In this document: positions 1 to 11,126 of the stretch, one piece after another
Layout of the letters: each line of letters starts with the position of its first letter
Numbering within the stretch: position 1 is the stretch's first letter
Source: Lucifuga dentata
Taxonomy: Eukaryota > Chordata > Actinopteri > Ophidiiformes > Bythitidae
DNA length: 64,000 nucleotides
Direction of reading: 5' to 3'
Assembly: GCA_014773175.1 (NCBI GenBank)
Contig: VXCM01001289.1
Location: 1 to 64,000 of the forward strand
Program-made: the position numbers and the translations under genes
Notes under the pieces: model-generated
Database searches by the model: none
What the model was told of the DNA's origin: nothing
Seen by the model: only the letters and a program-made list of their open reading frames with translations

Positions 1-24
1 ATATATATATATATATATATATAT
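1..24. repeat. (AT)n microsatellite at window edge
   Basis: Pure AT dinucleotide run, cut by the window boundary. Confidence 0.9.
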
Positions 25-1274
25 TAAAGCTTTTAGAAGAAATCTAATACTATGTATAAAATACACATATAGGCAAAAAGCAGTAATTATATCAGTCATT
101 AACATTTCTGAACTGCAATGTGTGTGCCTTTTATGTGAGTTCAAAGTCCTTTGAGGTCTATAATATTCTCTGCATGCTCTTTTACATGCATTCACCTCAA
201 TGCTTTTATGGATGGAAAGAAAGGGCCTTTCCTCCTGGGGCTTTGCTGATCCCAACCTGATCAGACAGGCTAGATGGATGGACAGCGTTGAGGCAAGGTC
301 TCCTGTTCTTCCAGGAAGGGAAGCATCAGGCTGCCTCCTTATTGCGCCACGTCTGCCTAACCCCTTTCAACCAATGGTGACAGTGATTTAGTACACTGGA
401 TGGCTGGAAAGCCACTGTGTGTGTGCATGTGTGTGTGAGAGAGAGATCAGTATGTCCACAGAAACACGCCTGCTTTCACCTTCAGGTGAATATCAACAAT
501 ACATTTTGTCATCAAGGTATGTTTGTAATGGCAAAGGGGTGAAGGGAGTTCACCGCTGCTGCCACCGCTCGCCTGGGAAAGGCCGTGGGCAGCGTTTCGC
601 AACCTGCCATCACTCGCTCCTAAAATGGCACCTTGCCATCACCTTTCAAAGGCATTGCTGCCCTTTTTAAACGCAGTGCATCTAAATACAGATGTCCTCA
701 GAAGAAGACATTTACCTCTCCACAAGGATACCGGGAGCGAACGGGACATTTGTTTTTGTGTAATAGAATGACTTTGCCTAAGGTGAAATGATTGGGTGTG
801 GCCTGTCACCTTGAATGTTGGCAGAGCAGCTGCCTTTTGGACACACACACACACGCATACACACACAAACAATGCCATATCTGACTAGTAACTTTTATTT
901 GCTGGAGTGGCATATTGCAGAGTCATTCCACATTGGGCATGTCAGAAATTCAGCATATTTTGAGTGGTCTTTTGTGAACACAGGAACACATGCTCAGACC
1001 CTCCAATGAGCCCCAGCTTGTTTGTAGAGAGAATTAGCCGGAGGCATCATTCAGAGGGTGCCGTACTCTAGTTTGGTGTGACGCTAAATCCCCAAACAAG
1101 AGTTGCCATACACTGCAAAGCCCACTTTGATGAACAAAGCAGAGCAGACAGAAAGGATCCAGGCAGTGTCATTGATTCATCGGTGCTTAAAGAAGGTAGC
1201 TGATTGCAGACTTTTGTGACAATAAGGCCCTAATCTCACTATCAATAATTACATTCTCTCTCGTCTGTCCTGTT

Positions 1275-1280
1275 GTGTGC

Positions 1281-1329
<49 letters not shown>

Positions 1330-1374
1330 CATATGTGTATATATATATACACATATGTATATACACACACACAC
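1275..1374. repeat. (GT)n-(TA)n-(AC)n palindromic microsatellite
   Basis: A GT run (about 1285-1326) passes through an ATATAT core near 1338-1349 into an AC run (about 1362-1374). The two arms around the core, including the ATACATATGTGT / ACACATATGTAT blocks, are reverse complements, so the whole block can fold on itself. Alternating purine-pyrimidine sequence of this kind is prone to Z-DNA or cruciform extrusion; that is general knowledge, not shown here. Confidence 0.85.
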
Positions 1375-4065
1375 AGAAAGGTGGGAGGGAGATCGAAATA
1401 GTTCAGGTTAAAGGGGGTTCCACCCTTTAAAATATTCATAGCTTCTTCATTTAAATCAATTCGGCTCTGCAGGGGCAGTCAAGCGTCAACTGTCAGAAAT
1501 TGAGCTGGGCCTGTTGTAATCACTTCTTTACTTATCTCTACAGATGGCTTGTTCGCAATGGGCTCTGCATGGCTACCTCACCAGCACATTTAGAGAGGGC
1601 TCTCTCTCTCTCCTCCATCTCCACCCTATCTCCATGTTTCATCCCCACCCTCTCATAATGGAACACACATAAATTCATCTAGGTATTGAACCGGGGACAT
1701 TTATCACCCTAGAATTCATCTGCTGGGCATTTTCATTCCTACAGTGTCGCCTTTCCCTCTTCCACTTTATCTCTCTCTCTCTCTCTCTCTCTCCTGTTCT
1801 GTTTCCCCATCTCCATGGTGGCATTCTCTGCATGGCAAGCGTGAGCTGGGCAGTCATTGTCATGATTAATCTTTAATGCTAGCCTGCCCTAATTTTTTCT
1901 CATATTTTACAAGATTTCCTGCCCCCCCTTGTCGGCATCAGCTATATATAGAGTGATTACACGGAATGTTGCCTTGTTTCATCAGATGTTGAAGACCACA
2001 GCCTTCCCTCAGTGCAGTCATCCCTCTCTGAGGCCTCTATCTCCAGGCCCAAACACAGTGCTGCTGCTATCACCAACATACTTATCCTCACGCTCCCGTC
2101 GGGGATTTGTATTAAAATCACATGGAATGACTTCTACAACTCGAGTTGCTCGCTCTCTCTCCCCTTGCGGTCTTTCTCTTAATCTCTCTCAAACACACAC
2201 ACAATGGAATGCCCTCCTATTTAGAGAGTGGGACAGCCCAGTAAATAGGGTAGAGGTTAGTATTCTAAAAATACAAGAGCTTGGCATTACTCCTGCTGTC
2301 TGAGCAAAAAATAGCTGCTGCCTAACTCGGTGTTTTAAACAAGGAGGCCATCTAAGAGAGAGAGAGAGAACACTCTGCCTTCGCTCGCATTTTCCTTTCA
2401 TGCAAAGAAAGAGGAGGAAGCTGTGATTCATTTACTTATTTGTTCTCATGAAACAAAGTTTTTTCTGCTGCATTCGTTCCTTTATAAAAAAAATAATAGC
2501 TCCTAAGAGAGGATGGGGCACAAGTTACAGAGTTCAGATGATCACATTGGGTCCTCATTTTCCTGGGTTTCACAATATCTGCTGTTGATACGTTTTAAGA
2601 GGCCTCAAGCCTGCTTCAAAAGCCTATTTGTTTTGTCTTGATTTGGGAGAGCCTCTCAGTGCAGTAACTTTAGCTGCATACATCCATATTGTCTATCTTT
2701 TCTTCTTTGCCTCTAGTCAATCTCTTCTAACCCGCCCCGGCTCGAACAAGTCACAGTTGCTGACAGAGAAACTCGGTCTGTCTGGACGCCACTTTCTCCT
2801 TTTCCCATAGCCCATCTGTATCATTTCATATTCATTGCATGGCTGGCTGAAGCCTGGCCGCTGACATTTGACTCTTAAAAGCCCACCTGGGACTGGTATG
2901 AAATAGACTGCTAACAGTGCCATAGAGGTGGAAGAGCGTAGCGGTGGATAGTGATGGACAGGACATGGCGTTTGACTGAAGGAAGCAAAGAGGCTCAAGT
3001 TACAGGCTGTTTATTCCCTCTCTCACTGTTTTGTGATATTAGCGTTGTGTGAACTGAGAGGTGCCCTCTAGCTGAGCAGCTCCAAACATGTAGGTTAGGA
3101 GAGGTGAAAGAGAAGAGACTGAAACAAATGAATGGAGCCTCTGTGTGTTAAAAACAGAGGTATTCTGCTGTCAAAAGTAGAATACCTGCCCCTTCGTTTC
3201 AGAGAGTCATGTTGTCTAACTTTGGTTTGACCTGTGATGTCTTATCTGGGTCATTGTTAGTAAAGTACCTCAGCTAAGAGAGAAGGGGAGATAGTTGCTC
3301 AGTAGATATCGGAGTAATCAAGTGGTTGTGTCAGATAGTGAGAAGAACTCATTGTTCTAGGGGGAAGAAATGTTGCAACCCTCTCAGCCGCTAGTCCATT
3401 TGCCAAGGGGCCTGTTAGGGAGAAGACAGTGGCCTGCTGCTGTTCCTTTTGAGAGGACATTCATAGCCAGAGACAATACACCGGGGAAAAATGGCAAGAA
3501 AACCATCTGGACAGCCTGGGCCTGAATCTAGACACATAAATACTATTGTCTATTGTTCATTTCTAGTTATCTTTTTTTTTTTTTTTTTTTTTTTTAGTAT
3601 CCTGGCTTTTGTAGGCTGATGGGGAAATATGCAGGTTTCCAGCAGGGCACATTCTGTTATTACGCAGAATTTTTAACAATAACCCCAGGGTAGATGTTCG
3701 TAGTCTGCAAAATGATGAGAGGGGTGGATACGGAAGAGGAATGAAGAGAGAGATTTGCTTACCAGTTGTACTCAAGAAGGAAAGATGAAGACTCATTTAT
3801 TTGTTTTGTTTATCCCTGTTTCACCGTTGTTCTATCTGGTTCGTTTGGGGCATAAACTGTTAATCTCCCCCTTCACACCTTATGGTTGCCTTCGTAATGG
3901 GTGCCAATGGGAACCAAGCCTCCTTACTTTTTATACTCAAAACATTAGACGCACACACATGCACATGCACGCACACACACACATCTATGTTTAGTGTCAT
4001 TTAATTGGAGCTTCCACTGTGGAGATAAAATCAGGAGAGGAGCTCTTTGACAGCCAGGCCTTCCC

Positions 4066-4068
<3 letters not shown>

Positions 4069-4108
<40 letters not shown>
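4069..4108. repeat. (CT)n microsatellite
   Basis: Uninterrupted run of about 20 CT units in the upstream rara intron; no gene association visible. Confidence 0.95.
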
Positions 4109-4110
<2 letters not shown>

Positions 4111-5075
4111 TCCAGCTGAAGGGCTGACTAATAGAAAAGGTGACAGCTCTTTGAACCAGGGTTGTTGAGTCATGCCGCGTGGCACCCCAGAGTAACCGGT
4201 GACCAGCGTTTTGCTTGTAGCGGTGCCGTGCTGTGCCACCGCCGTGCTGTGCCCTCTCGCCATATGTGGGGAAATCTTTTGCACGGCACTGCTGCCACTG
4301 TGGCAGTTCCACAAAAGAGCTGGATTATTGTGTCTGTGGCTGTCAGCACCTCTCAGCAGAAAGAAAATGAGAGAGAAAGATCTCAGGCACAGAGAAAAGA
4401 GAGGGGGGCACCTGAGAGAGCTGGCATTTTCAAACAATAATCTCTGTGGAGCCTTTCAGGAGATTTAATGTCATTTTTTTGGCCTCTGGATTTTTGCCCT
4501 TTTCTCTGCTGAACAAAAAGCTTTATAGAGTGAAGAGGAAAAGAATGATGAAATAAGTGAAAGGAGAGAAACAGTGGGACAGAGAGAGAGAGAGCAAAGT
4601 CTTAGCTTGGTGACTGATATTATTAGAATCAGCTAGTGTGACTGATGGAGACTTGGCATGTATCCAGCAGCTGCCAACAGGACAGGGTTGGCAAATGGAG
4701 CCTGGCACAGAATGACCTATATCCCTGTCCTATTTAGCACATTACAGCATTTGTCTTTATCTTCCCAATGTTTTTCCTCCATCCTTCACTCCTTTCTTTA
4801 CTTTGTCTCCTGTGACACAATGACCCCCAAAGCCCCACGTACAGTCGCGGTAGTCCAGTAATCATTCACAGGAAGGCATTTTTTTAAGCTGTAGAGGTGT
4901 GTAAACAGCTTATGTAACACCAGTCATTGCTTTTATACTTTGAACCTGCATGCGGTCTGCTTGGATGACCAAATCTGCTCCTTCTGGCTCACAGGTGAGA
5001 GTAGCAACACTTATTTCCCTCCCCTGTGTGAATTATGGATTGGATTTAATGCAGCAATTAGCCCCCCACCACCCG

Positions 5076-5081
<6 letters not shown>

Positions 5082-5119
<38 letters not shown>
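5082..5119. repeat. (CA)n microsatellite
   Basis: About 19 CA units following a C-rich tract. Confidence 0.95.
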
Positions 5120-5121
<2 letters not shown>

Positions 5122-5265
5122 TCACACATGCACTCCCTGAACATCACTTTGCTGAAATGGTGACCAACCAGGTCCCTTGACTGCATATAATAAGCCTCTC
5201 CTATAGCACTACTCGCTAACCCCCATCCCCCCACCCCTAAATCTCGCCCTCCCCACGTTGCTCAC

Positions 5266-5390
5266 CTCTCATCAACCTGCATCCTGAAGGCAGCAAGGGA
5301 AGAAACCTGTTGCGCGTACGCTCGCTAAACACTTTCATGGCCGTAATCCCCGATACCAGGAAGAGATGCATGGGAATCTCGGTCAGCTGA
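5266..5390 (-). other. Candidate minus-strand exon, 125 bp, unknown product
   Basis: On the reverse strand a long pyrimidine tract ends in CTTACAG (intron side of position 5390) and the unit closes with AGAG followed by GTGAGC (intron side of 5266): a strong acceptor and a strong donor 125 bp apart. Between them exactly one frame is open: one base, 41 codons, one base. The translation begins Gln-Leu-Thr-Glu-Ile-Pro-Met-His-Leu-Phe, carries a hydrophobic stretch and then a basic Ser-Glu-Arg-Thr-Arg-Asn-Arg segment. The block is richer in CpG than its surroundings, as coding DNA often is. I do not recognise the protein and see no partner exons. It could be an exon of an antisense gene nested in the rara intron, a lncRNA exon, a conserved element, or chance. 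Confidence 0.35.
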
Positions 5391-5916
5391 CTGTAAGAGG
5401 AAGAAGGGAGGGAAGAATTACAACAAGGTTGAAGCCTATCTCCTCCTTTCCTAAAGCCTGCTGGGACGCTCCTTGGGCTTGACATGTTCAACCCCACCTG
5501 CCCTCGCCGCTCAGCAGGGAGCTTCATCACAGGCTTCCCCTGAGCTGGCCTACTTGAAGGATTGTTTGATCTCATTGTGGAAGCGAGTGAGCTTGCCTGC
5601 TGCCTGGCAGGTGGAGAGAGCTCCTTGATGCTGAGGGCTGTGAAGGTGGAGTGAGCATCAGTAGAGAGGCTTAATAACTGTATTAACATCGGTGGCTCCC
5701 ACAGGACCCACGCCTACATGATGGGAAGGTGGGGGGGAGGGAGGGTGGGTAGCTGTCTCCTTTCACTTTTAATGCTGCTGTCCCAATTTTCTCCCTGACA
5801 CACACTTAACTGTTTTTCAGTTCAGTGTGATTTGTTGGCATGATCATACCAAAGCCAGAATGTGGAATTAATGATTATTTCAATAACAAAAATACAGAAA
5901 AAGTTAATTTTCACTC

Positions 5917-6502
5917 TTAAAGGACCATACCATCCATTTTGCATGTTTGAGCCTAATATATTCAATTTCCATACACGTTACGTTCCTGACAATCATTTCC
6001 CAAAGGATAAAACCGTATTTCAGCTTTCCTGATATTTTGCAAAATCTCTTAATCTTTCAAAATCAAATATTCAAGCGATACACCCACCTTAAAAATCAAT
6101 GTTTCTCCTGCTAATAGTTACGCAGCCTTTTAAAGTCACAGTTGTTTAAATTTTTCCGTAAACGCAGGTCTTCTTTTGGAACTGTATTCCCCGGTGGAGA
6201 CCTACATTCACTCTGCGCTTTTTAGTATGCATAAATTCTAAAATTGCGAAACTTTGAAAAAACCTGAATACACATCTTGTTGGCAATGATGGATTACCTA
6301 TCCCAATAACATTTCAAGTATCAACAAGTTGATTTTAATAGCGTATCAGAATGAACTGAAACCAATGGCAATCTGGAAGACAGGAAAAACATTTTTAATT
6401 CACCATTCCAGTAGTATGCTTTTGGGAAATGATTGTCAGTAACGTGTATGAAAATTGAATATATTAGGCTCAAACGTGCCAAATGGATGTTATGGTCCTT
6501 TA
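5917..6502. mobile_element. TTAA-ended inverted-repeat element, copy 1
   Basis: 586 bp bounded by TTAAAGGACCATACC on the left and GGTCCTTTAA on the right. The first ~90 bp and the reverse complement of the last ~90 bp match with few differences (shared blocks include GTTTGAGCCTAATATATTCA and GACAATCATTTCCCAAA). The outer flanks read CACTC on both sides, beyond the TTAA. No transposase frame is present, so it is a non-autonomous (MITE-like) element. This copy belongs to a subtype with an ATCCATTTTGC-type end, shared with the inner element near 20511 and the copy at 62650. Confidence 0.85.
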
Positions 6503-7337
6503 ACACTCGGTGGCGTTTTCCTGCAACCCTCTCTGTCTACCGTGACTGTCTTTCTCCGTCGTATCTCTCTGTAATAGCCCTCTTTCCCCTCATCTTTCCT
6601 CGTCCATCTCTCCACAGACTGTTCAGTCCCTTTTCATGGATCCTGCTGCTTAATTACTGATTGTAGATTTATATCAGTTTCATCCCAGATTCCCTCTTCC
6701 TCCCCACAGATGTATAATATTCTAATCTATGTTAATTTGGAGAGAATTAGATATTACTGTAGCTTGTTGTACTTGTACCTGTGTCACCATTCATGACTGT
6801 CCCCCTTATTCCTTGAATTATACATTGGAAATTGTTGAATAATTGATAGGCTCCACTTAGCTTCATGGACAGAGTTAACTGGGAGAGGCGAGCGTTCCTA
6901 TTTGCAGTGGAACTGGGTCGCAATAAATGGCACCCGGTGATCCCAAGGGTCACGATGAGGCTCAGGTCATAAGGCAGCGGGGTGGGGTGGGGGGGAACCA
7001 GAGGCAGAGGCAGAGTAGTCGACAGAGGCCAGGCGGGGTTAACTGGACCCTAGAGGGAAGGAGGACAGGAGGGAGGAGTGGAAGCTTTAACACCGACGTG
7101 CTAGATTCGGGTTACTCACACACATAGTTGTGTCATACATAAATACTTTTTTTTCCTTTTTTTTACAATAGTACTTTACCTGCATTTGTGCATAAAGCTG
7201 CACGCGTAGCATGCGTAAGATAAGATTATGGAAGTTTAAAGTGGACGAACTTTGAATTAGTTAGATATTCATTACTGTAGAGATCAACATGTCCTGCTAA
7301 AACCAGATCAGTGACTGTTGGGCAGCCGTGTCACAGG

Positions 7338-7340
<3 letters not shown>

Positions 7341-7389
<49 letters not shown>
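7341..7389. repeat. (GT)n microsatellite
   Basis: About 24 TG units, uninterrupted. Confidence 0.95.
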
Positions 7390-7391
<2 letters not shown>

Positions 7392-8712
7392 CATGATCAA
7401 ATAGCTCCCCTCAGGCTGCACTGAAAGGTCAGAGATCTATGCAGGAAATTAGTGTCTGCAGAGGCACAGACAACACACACACACATACACACACACAAAG
7501 CACAAGCCATAAAGAGGAAGCTAAACATGTCCTTCATTAAATTCTAGTAACATCCCACCGCGCTACCTTGATGACTCTGTCTGCTATCATCAGCCATTTT
7601 TCCTACGCAGAGCGCTAACCTAACCTCCTGGTGATATCAACAAAGCACCTCGCTCTTTCTTTCTTTTTCTTTTTTTTTTTTTTTTTTTNTTTTGCATTCA
7701 TACCCAACACTAAAGACAAATGAGCCTGTCTCATCACACCCACCCGATCTCCCCTCACTCTGCCCAAAACTTCTGCTAAGGAGCCCCCTGACACTGCGCA
7801 TCAGATGGCTAAATCAAATATGTGTCATCAGTCATCATTAGTGGGAATGAGCAGGAGAGCGTCGGCTAGCCGTGGAGCGTCGAAGCTCGGGTTTTAAAGG
7901 TACCGCTGTGGCTTTAGCTGCCTCGCTTTATGCGCTCTGATCGTGTTCTGTGCCAAGTCAGTTACTTTTACAGGCTGCTGTTATGAAGCTATTGGTATCT
8001 AATCAAAGGTTTTCTACTCTTTATAGAAGCAGACAATATGTTGTATTGTTGTGTGGTTGGTTTCTGTCCATTGCATGGATAGTTTATATACCTCTGTGTC
8101 TGGCTATTTTAAAAATGTCATCTGTCTCTAGGGGTCTTTAGAGTCTTTAACCCCTGTGCTGACCTAGTCCCCCCCTNCCCCCCCCCCCTTCACCCACAAC
8201 CCTTCAGATCCCACCATCATTGCACTCTTTAACAGAATAGTGACAAGATAATGGCAGTTTCACTGCGTCTTCTTGTCCACAGCCTTGCAAATACCCCCCA
8301 TTTACATCCCAAATAATATGCTTTCAAGAAATCCTGACATTTGTTCCTTGAGAAAATTTATGAAGGAACTGTCATCATTATGGGTTTTAATGTACAGTAG
8401 AGGAATGCACCTCTGCATGCCGGGACTTGAAAGAGGGCAGAGTGAAGGTAAATTACAAAGGACTCCACCATTAGCTATAACTCATGATGACAGTTACACG
8501 AAGCGACTAACTTAAATGGGTTTCTGGTTTTGAGAGAATTGTCCTGGTGAGAGGGCACATTATTTAGCATCACTGCACACATGCTCATACACTGAGTCAC
8601 GCACATGCTGCATGTGCAAACTTTCCCCCACTTCCACTGTCATGCTCCTGCTCTGAAGTTGAGAAGATCAAACCCGCCTAATCTATTCCCCGGTGATTGA
8701 CTATTGTGTTAT

Positions 8713-8715
<3 letters not shown>

Positions 8716-8759
<44 letters not shown>
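8716..8759. repeat. (AG)n microsatellite
   Basis: About 21 AG units. Confidence 0.95.
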
Positions 8760-8761
<2 letters not shown>

Positions 8762-10536
8762 GGGAAAAGCAGAACATGGGCCGAGAAAGGCAGTTTAACA
8801 TGACAAAGCCTGTCCCTGGTGATCCTCTGTTCTCCTCCCCACATCCTCGTGAGCCTCTTCTTTTTCTCTCTTCTCGCTTGATCCCTTGTTCCCCCCCTTT
8901 TTTCTTCCCTCCTCCTCCTGGCCCTCTCCTAGTCCACTTTAGCCCTCTAATGCTAATAGCCCTCCATATTTATGACCTGCTTCCTCCATTGCTGAATATG
9001 CGCTTAAGAACCAAGAGTCTTGAATGCTGCCAGTCACATTGGATTAGCAAGTATCAATGAGCAGATAACCTCTCTGTTAGTGAGTGAAGAGCAAACACTT
9101 AAGAGTAAGTATTCATGAAGATCTTTTGGCCTTCAAACACAGGGTGCACTGTGTGTGGCATTCAGCCCAGGAAGGATGAATAGGGCTGGGTTAATGTGTA
9201 TGGATGTAATTTAGCGGTGGTAAGAACTGTCGAGTATGACATGCGTTTTCCAGCGCTTTAGAACTGGTGATTGTTCTTCAACGCTGAAGGCAGAAATATG
9301 CTGGTGTTCATGATTCCTCTGTGATTTTATGTCATCTGTCTCGTATCTTTAAACTGCGCTCAATTTAATATTACCTTGAAATTAAAAAAAAAATGCTTAG
9401 TGTACTTGACTTCTCTCCTTTGATGCAGCACTGATTATTTTAGGGTTATGACAATATTTTCAGGGCGCTGACCCTTATTACTGGGTGCTTTTAACATCGG
9501 TGACCTTGGGCTTAACAGGAATTGAGAAATTGAATTTTATTGGGCCGTTGCACTTATTCTAAGTGGCTGTGGATAAGAGCATTAGCAAAGTGACTAATAT
9601 GTAAATGAGCATCCAGAACGTGGGATGTGTTTGTTTGACCGCAGAGAGTTTGTGGAGAAGGTCTCATGGAGCCAGTGTGAGTGACAAAGCATTGTGAGGG
9701 CTGGTTTTAAAGTTGCTTTGGCACCCTCTTGGCCCACGGTAAGCATGAGTGCTGTTTTCTTATCGTAGTAAAGAAACAATCATCCACTCGTGCACACTTC
9801 CATAATGAACCTATTCACACTTTCTATAAAAAGAGAGGCTTAATGTTTCATAACGCCATTTTCACAGCCAGCACTGCGATTTTAAAAGCTAGTTTGTTCA
9901 GCTGTGGTTTCAACTCTCTGTGCACTTCTAATGGGGAGCGTTTGTACATGTGTGTGAGTTGATGAACTTAGCTGTGAGACAGTCCAGGAGTGTGTACCGA
10001 TTCGGTTGTAGAAGGTTGAAAAGGGAGGTTACACTCTTTCCCTTTTCTCTGTCTTACACACAGGCATGCACACACATACTGAACATTGTCTGTAAACAAA
10101 CACCAGCGTGCACAGCTTTATTTGGAGACTCTTTTTGAAATGTTTGTCTTGCGTGTCACCATCCTTCCCCGATCCTGTCTCTCAGCTCAGCTCCTCTTCT
10201 CCTCAGATGCTCTCTTTCCTCCCTTGTTCCTATCTTTATCAGCCTGTTTCTCTTGCAGCCTCTCCCTCTCTGCTCCTCTCTCTTTTTATATATCCTCTCT
10301 GCTCCATCTTTAAATGTGGGTCAGTCGTGCCTCTCAGCTAGTGTGCAGCTACATGAATTCATATTCAATACGCTGCTGTGTGACAGAGAATTAGCCACGC
10401 AAAAGCTGGACAGTGATTGGCCTCCTTCTCTCATTAACTTCCTGTCTTTAGCTCTTTGCTTTGATTAGCTTTTAGGCTTCCAAAAATGCATACACAAGTA
10501 AACATGGGTGTATGATTGACTTCTACCCTTCTAATT

Positions 10537-11126
10537 TTAAAGGACCATACCGGTGATTTTGCATGTTTAAGCCCGATAAATACTCCCTGCATACGTTACG
10601 TTGCTGACAACCATATTCCAAAATATAAAACCGTATTTGTTTTCCTGATTTTTTGCCAAATCCCCTAATCTTTAAAAATCACACTTTCAGGTGATACACC
10701 CAACTTAAAATTCAATGTTTTGCCTGCTAACACGTTCATCTGAATGTAGAAGGGATGGTTGTTTTTAATTTCTTTGTAAAAGCCGTCTTCTCCTGGGACT
10801 ATATTCCGTGGCGAAGACATACATTTTCTTCCACGCAGCTCCGTGTTGGACCTGTTCAATAAAATTATTTTGACAAAAAACGTACTGAATGTTGTGTTCA
10901 CTGTAATAGATTTCTTATCTCAAGCACGTTTCTAGTCACTACAAGTTGATTTTAATAGCGAACTTGCATGACCTGAAACCAATGGCAGTCTGGAAGGTAG
11001 GAAAAACAATTCTAATACTTAATGCTCCAGTAGTATGTTATGGTAAATGGTTCTCAATAACGAAATTTGTATGCAGGTTTTATATATTGGACTCAAACAT
11101 GCAAAATCACCGGTATGGTCCTTTAA
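10537..11126. mobile_element. TTAA-ended inverted-repeat element, copy 2
   Basis: 590 bp with TTAAAGGACCATACCGG at the left and CCGGTATGGTCCTTTAA at the right, a nearly perfect terminal inverted repeat. The interior keeps the family landmark CTGGGACTATATTCC. It represents the second subtype, whose ends read CGGTGATTTTGCATG. No coding capacity. Confidence 0.88.

Noticed and set aside
1187..1439. His/Thr-rich small proteins over CA/GT repeats (also near 5000, 15800, 19700, 36400)
   Set aside because: They are translations of microsatellites with no other coding evidence.
5237..5689. A 150-residue minus-strand gene read as one continuous frame
   Set aside because: The frame runs through strong splice acceptor and donor signals; outside the 125-bp core it looks random. 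Only the core is kept as a candidate exon.
5917..6502. Firm assignment of the inverted-repeat family to piggyBac
   Set aside because: TTAA ends fit, but the following AGGACC does not match piggyBac termini, and the TTAA could be part of the terminal repeat itself.
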